Shown in pieces: positions 15,042 through 18,238 of a stretch of 18,238 bases of DNA; the first letter of the stretch is position 1, and every line of letters begins with the position of its first letter. The stretch covers positions 1-18,238 of the forward strand of contig JBGTCY010000256.1 in NCBI GenBank assembly GCA_041748615.1, read 5' to 3'. The notes beneath the pieces are model-generated. The model saw only the letters and a program-made list of their open reading frames with translations. It did no database searches and was not told where the DNA came from. The DNA is from JBGTCY01 sp041748615 (GTDB taxonomy: Bacteria > Bacteroidota > Bacteroidia > Chitinophagales > CAIOSU01). Both the position numbers and the translations under genes were made by a program.

Positions 15042-15181
15042 AGAAGATAGGGGTAAGACAAATTGCACTAATTGTGTCATGCCGGACTTGTTCCGGCATC
15101 CCCATGTGTTTGCAATCAGCAGGGGATTCCGGCATAAAGCCGGAATGACAACTTTACAATTTGGCTTACACCCAGAAGATA
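15042..15181. mobile_element. MITE-like element 1 with 8-bp target duplications
   Basis: Element 15050-15173 (124 bp), bounded by the perfect direct repeat AGAAGATA (15042-15049 and 15174-15181). Ends: GGGGTAAGACAAATTGCAC on the left, and on the right TACAATTTGGCTTACACCC, which is GGGTGTAAGCCAAATTGTA when inverted. The core is a long palindrome (TGTCATGCCGGACTTGTTCC... to ...GGAATGACA). It encodes no protein. Ends and target-duplication size match element 2. Confidence 0.85.
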
Positions 15182-15212
15182 GAAATTAGTCGTTTGTTGC
15201 CTTGAATTTCAG

Positions 15213-15402
15213 GGCTTTTCATGAAAAGCAATTTCCAAAACAGGCGGAAATTTTATTCCAAGAATAAAAGTTTTCACCTTCCGAAAACTCACCGGATGTG
15301 ATAGGGTTTGTTCAGCAAAGGCGAATTTGATTGTTATCTGACGATAAGCGTTACGTTCCATCCATTTTTTATCCAGAAAAGTGCAAATCCGCTGCATCCT
15401 GC
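15213..15402 (-). pseudogene. Glycosyltransferase relic related to the gene at 16428-17525
   Basis: On the minus strand this stretch aligns with the 5' part of the intact glycosyltransferase (17276-17472). A 22-base identity (15221-15242 against 17281-17302) is followed by collinear similarity through ACCGGAT, GCGTTACGT and GCATCCTGC, with several indels. One frame still reads MQRICTFLDKK against MQRICASLQKNG in the intact copy, then loses register. The similarity ends at both edges, and about 300 aa of the protein are missing. It is a broken duplicate of an N-terminal region, between element 1 and the barrel gene. Not functional. Confidence 0.85.
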
Positions 15403-15445
15403 AAGAATGCTTCTTGGCACAGAAAGTAAAAAATGAAAGCAGGGT

Positions 15446-16198
15446 TCAACCACCAAAGCTGTAGCCAAAGGTCAGCTTGAAAAATGAATCGTTTGCTTTA
15501 AGCAAATCTGGACCACCCGAAAAGCGGGTAAAAAGGTTGCCCTTGAGCGCAGAAAATTGAATGTAAGGACCGATCCACTGATAGACGTCATCTTCACCAT
15601 TTTTCGGACCTCCGTAAAGATGTTCCCAATGGGCGCCAGCGGAAAAGTAGCGGGTAATCTGATAACCGGCATTCGCCCAGTAGTGGATGTAGCTCGCAGT
15701 TGAAAGTTCATCGAATTTTTGGCGCAATGGAGCGTAGTAGCCGAAATACAGTTCTCCTTCCACCTTGCTTTTATCTAAGCCTACCGTGAGATTTGGCACA
15801 ATGCCATCGCCAAAAATGGCAGGACCTTCCGTATAACTTGACAACAGGTTACCGCCAACAATACCTAACTGAGGATTGATATCTAATCCTTCGACCGGGA
15901 TGAAGTTAACCCCCATGCCGAACTCCGTCCAGTTGCCCCAGTTGCCGCCTGTGCCGCCCGACCAATAGATGCCGTAGAATGTAAATTGAAATTTTTTACT
16001 GAATGTCAGCGCTCCCGTTGCCATCGGGGCAAATCCGAAAAACTGATCAGCCGTAACTGCAAGCGTCATGCTGAATTTGTCTTCCTCTTCTACTACCTCC
16101 TGAGCATAAACAGTTTGAGACATCAGTAAGAAACTGAAAGTGATGATTAACATGACGCTTAAAAACGTCTTTTCTACAGATGCATGTGTGATTTTCAT
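15446..16198 (-). CDS. Outer-membrane beta-barrel protein, DUF6733-like
   Basis: 250 aa. Signal peptide ending YAQE (cut near residue 32), then acidic EVVEEEDKFS and a run of amphipathic strands rich in Gly, Tyr, Phe and Trp: TFYGIYWSGGTGGNWGNWTE, GLDINPQLGIVGGN, VEGELYFGYYAPLR, SFFKLTFGYSFGG at the C-terminus. I associate this pattern with the DUF6733 family, a moderate recognition only. No function is known to me. It sits between a glycosyltransferase and a glycosyltransferase relic. The ATG at 16198 is the natural start for the signal peptide. Confidence 0.75.
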   Translation of the reverse strand: MKITHASVEKTFLSVMLIITFSFLLMSQTVYAQEVVEEEDKFSMTLAVTADQFFGFAPMATGALTFSKKFQFTFYGIYWSGGTGGNWGNWTEFGMGVNFIPVEGLDINPQLGIVGGNLLSSYTEGPAIFGDGIVPNLTVGLDKSKVEGELYFGYYAPLRQKFDELSTASYIHYWANAGYQITRYFSAGAHWEHLYGGPKNGEDDVYQWIGPYIQFSALKGNLFTRFSGGPDLLKANDSFFKLTFGYSFGG

Positions 16199-16427
16199 GG
16201 TTGGTGTAATTTTTTAGGTGAAAAAATATATTTCTGCAAATAAGCAATATTTTTTCATAAAAAAATAACTTTTTTTCATTTTTTAGATAAAATAAATGAA
16301 AAATATTCTTCCATATGCTATAATTATTGAGTTATCAACGTATTTTTTTGTTTTATTTAAAACAGCTCAATTATTGCTTACAATACAATAATCGCGAATA
16401 TCAGCAGGTAATTTGATTGGGATTGGG
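16199..16427. other. AT-rich intergenic region between the barrel gene and the glycosyltransferase
   Basis: 229 bases, much richer in A/T than its neighbours, with long A and T tracts. It should hold the promoter of the barrel gene (minus strand) and the end of the upstream transcript. I find no exact TAnnTTTG box and no clear terminator. No coding potential. Confidence 0.4.
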
Positions 16428-17525
16428 TCAGAATAAAATCAGCGAGGAGAATATTTTTTTCAATTTTTCTTCCTCATTTTCCCAGTTAAGTTCGTTGCGG
16501 GCACACAAACAGTTTTGCCGTAACTGTTTGTAGGATTCAGAGTCATTTTTCAACTTATTTACGACAGTGATAATATCCTCAACTGAAAGTTGGTCTAAAA
16601 GTATGGCTACCCGGTATTGAGCATTCAAAGCCCGATACTCCGGAAAATCCATATTGACAGAAGGAACACCATGCTGGATGTAATCGAAAAATTTATTGGC
16701 GAGCGAATAGTAGTAACTCAGACTTTTGTTTTCGAGCAGATTGAAGCCAAGCCAGGCTTGTGCGGTGAGCGGATTTAATTTTTCAGGAGATATGAAACCT
16801 AAAAATTCAACTTTATCTTCCATTCCCAAAGCTTTCGCCTGCTGCCTTAAATTTTCGGACAGGTCGCCTTCACCGGCAATTTTCAGGGGCATGTCAATTT
16901 TCTGCATGGCTTCAATCAGATGCTCCAGACCTCTGCCTTCATTCAGCGCGCCTTGATAAAGCAAATACTTGCCGCTGGCGGTTGTTTCAATTGGTTGTTT
17001 TTTCTCCGGCACATTGCGGATGACGTGAAATGACTTTCCGTAGAGCTGCTCAAATTCTTTCGCCAGGCTTTCGCTCACCGTAATAGCGACATCCGCTCGT
17101 GGGATAAATATTTTAGCCACAGTTGACCAAATGAATTTCGTAACCGGCCGTCCCGTTACTTCCGGCACTTCCTGGAAATATTCATGCGCGTCAAATACTT
17201 TCTTTTTGCCTTTCAAAATGGCAACCTTAAATACCGGAATAATTGTATCCAAATCCACCGCCCCGTACACATCTGCTTTCATGAAAAGCAATTTCCAAAA
17301 CAAGCGGAAATTGTATTCGATGTAAAATAGTTTTCCCTTATTGAAATAACACCGGATACGCTGGGTTTTGAAAGGCAGGTTGGTGAGCGCGGGCGAATTT
17401 GGAAGCTGCCTGCCGATGAGCGTTACGTCCCACCCGTTTTTTTGCAGCGATGCACAAATCCTTTGCATCCTGCGGTCATAGGCAAGGTCGTTGGTGACGG
17501 TGAAGATGATGGTAGAGTGATGCAC
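16428..17525 (-). CDS. GT-B glycosyltransferase family 4 protein
   Basis: 365 aa. N-terminal domain: TIIFTVTNDLAYDRRMQRIC, then KKVFDAHEYFQEVPE. C-terminal nucleotide-sugar domain: YLLYQGALNEGRGLEHLIEA, KIAGEGDLSENLRQQAKALG and NKFFDYIQHGVPSVNMDFPE (about residues 275-295), the standard family-4 sequence of motifs. It transfers a sugar from an activated donor, likely in surface glycan synthesis; donor and acceptor are unknown. Complete length, ATG start. A broken copy of its 5' end lies at 15213-15402. A MITE-like element lies 48 bases upstream of its start. Confidence 0.92.
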   Translation of the reverse strand: MHHSTIIFTVTNDLAYDRRMQRICASLQKNGWDVTLIGRQLPNSPALTNLPFKTQRIRCYFNKGKLFYIEYNFRLFWKLLFMKADVYGAVDLDTIIPVFKVAILKGKKKVFDAHEYFQEVPEVTGRPVTKFIWSTVAKIFIPRADVAITVSESLAKEFEQLYGKSFHVIRNVPEKKQPIETTASGKYLLYQGALNEGRGLEHLIEAMQKIDMPLKIAGEGDLSENLRQQAKALGMEDKVEFLGFISPEKLNPLTAQAWLGFNLLENKSLSYYYSLANKFFDYIQHGVPSVNMDFPEYRALNAQYRVAILLDQLSVEDIITVVNKLKNDSESYKQLRQNCLCARNELNWENEEEKLKKIFSSLILF

Positions 17526-17565
17526 GCCTGGACTTTTATAGTACAGGCATAATTATAAAATATTA

Positions 17566-17717
17566 ACTAAATAGGGTGTAGGATAAATTGCACCACTTTA
17601 TATGTTGTGCGTGGGGTCACCCTTAGCGGAGTCGAAGGGGAGCGATTGCCACCCAGCATGGTTCGACTCCGCTCACCATGACAACGCAAGTGCAATTTCT
17701 CCTACACCCACTAAATA
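17566..17717. mobile_element. MITE-like element 2 with 8-bp target duplications
   Basis: Element 17574-17709 (136 bp) with 20-bp terminal inverted repeats, GGGTGTAGGATAAATTGCAC and GTGCAATTTCTCCTACACCC (19 of 20 paired), flanked by the perfect direct repeat ACTAAATA (17566-17573 and 17710-17717). The core carries a 12-bp inverted repeat, AGCGGAGTCGAA (17625-17636) and TTCGACTCCGCT (17662-17673). No coding capacity. Same ends as element 1 but a different core. Confidence 0.9.
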
Positions 17718-17748
17718 CCGTTGAATGCAATAAAAGGTTTGTTTGTGT

Positions 17749-17756
17749 ATATTTGT
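17749..17756 (+). promoter_or_regulatory. Promoter -7 box for vapBC
   Basis: TATATTTG matches TAnnTTTG exactly and lies 14 bases before the antitoxin ATG, so the leader is very short. The best upstream TTG (17722-17724) is 24 nt away, longer than ideal. VapB-VapC complexes usually bind here to autorepress; no clear operator palindrome was seen. Confidence 0.55.
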
Positions 17757-17770
17757 ATAAAAACTGGTGT

Positions 17771-17962
17771 ATGAGAACAAATATTGATATTGATGACAAA
17801 CTCCTTACGCAGGCAATGAAGTTAGCCCGCTCAAAAAATAAGAAAGAAACTGTTCACTTAGCGCTTGAAGAACTCATTCGGGCGATGAAACGTGAGACGC
17901 TCTCCCGCCTGAAAGGCAAGGTAATTTGGAAAGGTAATCTCAGTCAAATGCGCAGGGCATGA
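17771..17962 (+). CDS. vapB: VapB-family type II antitoxin
   Basis: 63 aa from the ATG at 17771. MRTNIDIDDKLLTQAMKLAR followed by KNKKETVHLALEELI is the ribbon-helix-helix DNA-binding N-terminus of the VapB antitoxin family (PF09957-like). The C-terminal LKGKVIWKGNLSQMRR is the toxin-binding tail. The frame is open upstream to 17678, but that part translates element 2 and its flank, so the later ATG is chosen. Its TGA overlaps the toxin ATG in ATGA. Confidence 0.88.
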   Translation: MRTNIDIDDKLLTQAMKLARSKNKKETVHLALEELIRAMKRETLSRLKGKVIWKGNLSQMRRA

Positions 17963-18238
17963 GAAAATTAGTTGATACCACTAAATGGGTTGATTTTTTC
18001 AGAGGCAAGGATGACCGGCTGGAGCAGATGCTGCTCAATGACGAGGTGGCGATTTGTCCCGTAATCATACAAGAAGTGTTGCAGGGTATCATTGATGATG
18101 AAAAATATTATGAGGTTAAAGAACAAATTGACGCGCTTGAATTGATTGAGGCTGACCCTGTAACGGCTTCCATTGGCGCAGCCAACATTTATCGTCATTT
18201 AAGAAAAAAAGGATACGTCATCAGAAAAGCGAATGACT
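17959..18238 (+). CDS. vapC: VapC-family PIN-domain toxin, 3' end outside window
   Basis: At least 93 codons, open to the window edge. MRKLVDTTKWVDFFRG carries the first PIN acidic residue (Asp6), and ICPVIIQEVLQGI the second (Glu39). RKKGYVIRKAND begins the region where the remaining acidic residues follow; these are cut off. PIN toxins are Mg-dependent RNases that cleave tRNA or rRNA. It overlaps vapB by 4 bases, the usual translational coupling. The missing part is estimated at about 35-45 residues from family size. Confidence 0.85.
   Translation, partial: MRKLVDTTKWVDFFRGKDDRLEQMLLNDEVAICPVIIQEVLQGIIDDEKYYEVKEQIDALELIEADPVTASIGAANIYRHLRKKGYVIRKAND

Noticed and set aside
14994..15080. Upstream extension of the first glycosyltransferase to an ATG
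   Set aside because: The ATG lies inside MITE-like element 1 and the extension matches no glycosyltransferase N-terminus.

Overview
The window looks like a chromosomal segment of a Bacteroidota bacterium (Chitinophaga/Sphingobacteria-like by overall feel; the genus cannot be fixed from sequence alone). Signs are a type IX secretion C-terminal sorting domain at the left edge, a gldB-type gliding lipoprotein next to a porT-like barrel and nadE, TAnnTTTG/TTTG promoters, little Shine-Dalgarno signal, and many outer-membrane barrel proteins.

Layout. 1-2460: end of a T9SS-secreted protein with a strong terminator, a DUF885 lipoprotein peptidase, and a truncated ABC ATPase facing it. 2560-5305: an M48/Ste24 membrane protease behind a nested inverted-repeat element, then rpsP-rimM from a clear promoter. 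5306-5750: repeats and little else. 5750-7862: an AT-rich accessory island of three same-strand genes (a TIR protein with two membrane helices, a small unrecognised protein, a membrane-anchored beta-rich protein). 8125-11544: gldB divergent from a barrel gene and nadE. 11604-13762: an SDR oxidoreductase and an outer-membrane barrel. 13803-17525: two glycosyltransferases, a glycosyltransferase relic and a barrel protein, all on the minus strand. 17771-end: vapBC toxin-antitoxin, the toxin cut by the window edge.

Main discovery claim. The island at 5750-7862 reads as a short array of integron-type gene cassettes with no integrase in view. Each of the three genes has a start edge G^TT... whose first bases are the reverse complement of the bases at or just after its own stop codon, as expected when R'' and R' of an attC site pair in the circular cassette. 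The junction after the 181-aa gene is a full attC-like hairpin (22-nt arms, 68-nt loop). All of its mismatches are G-T wobbles on the plus strand, which would be the recombining bottom strand for minus-strand genes. Its loop also carries a Bacteroidota-type promoter pointing at the next gene. A TIR effector in such an array suggests a defence cassette.

Second discovery. Two small non-autonomous transposon-like elements (15050-15173 and 17574-17709) share terminal inverted repeats and each is bounded by a perfect 8-bp target duplication. They carry different inner palindromes, and each sits about 50 bp upstream of a glycosyltransferase start. Other oddities are three heptamer tandem repeats of different unit sequence, a glycosyltransferase pseudogene related to the intact neighbour, and dispersed palindromes that share a core with the transposon-like elements.
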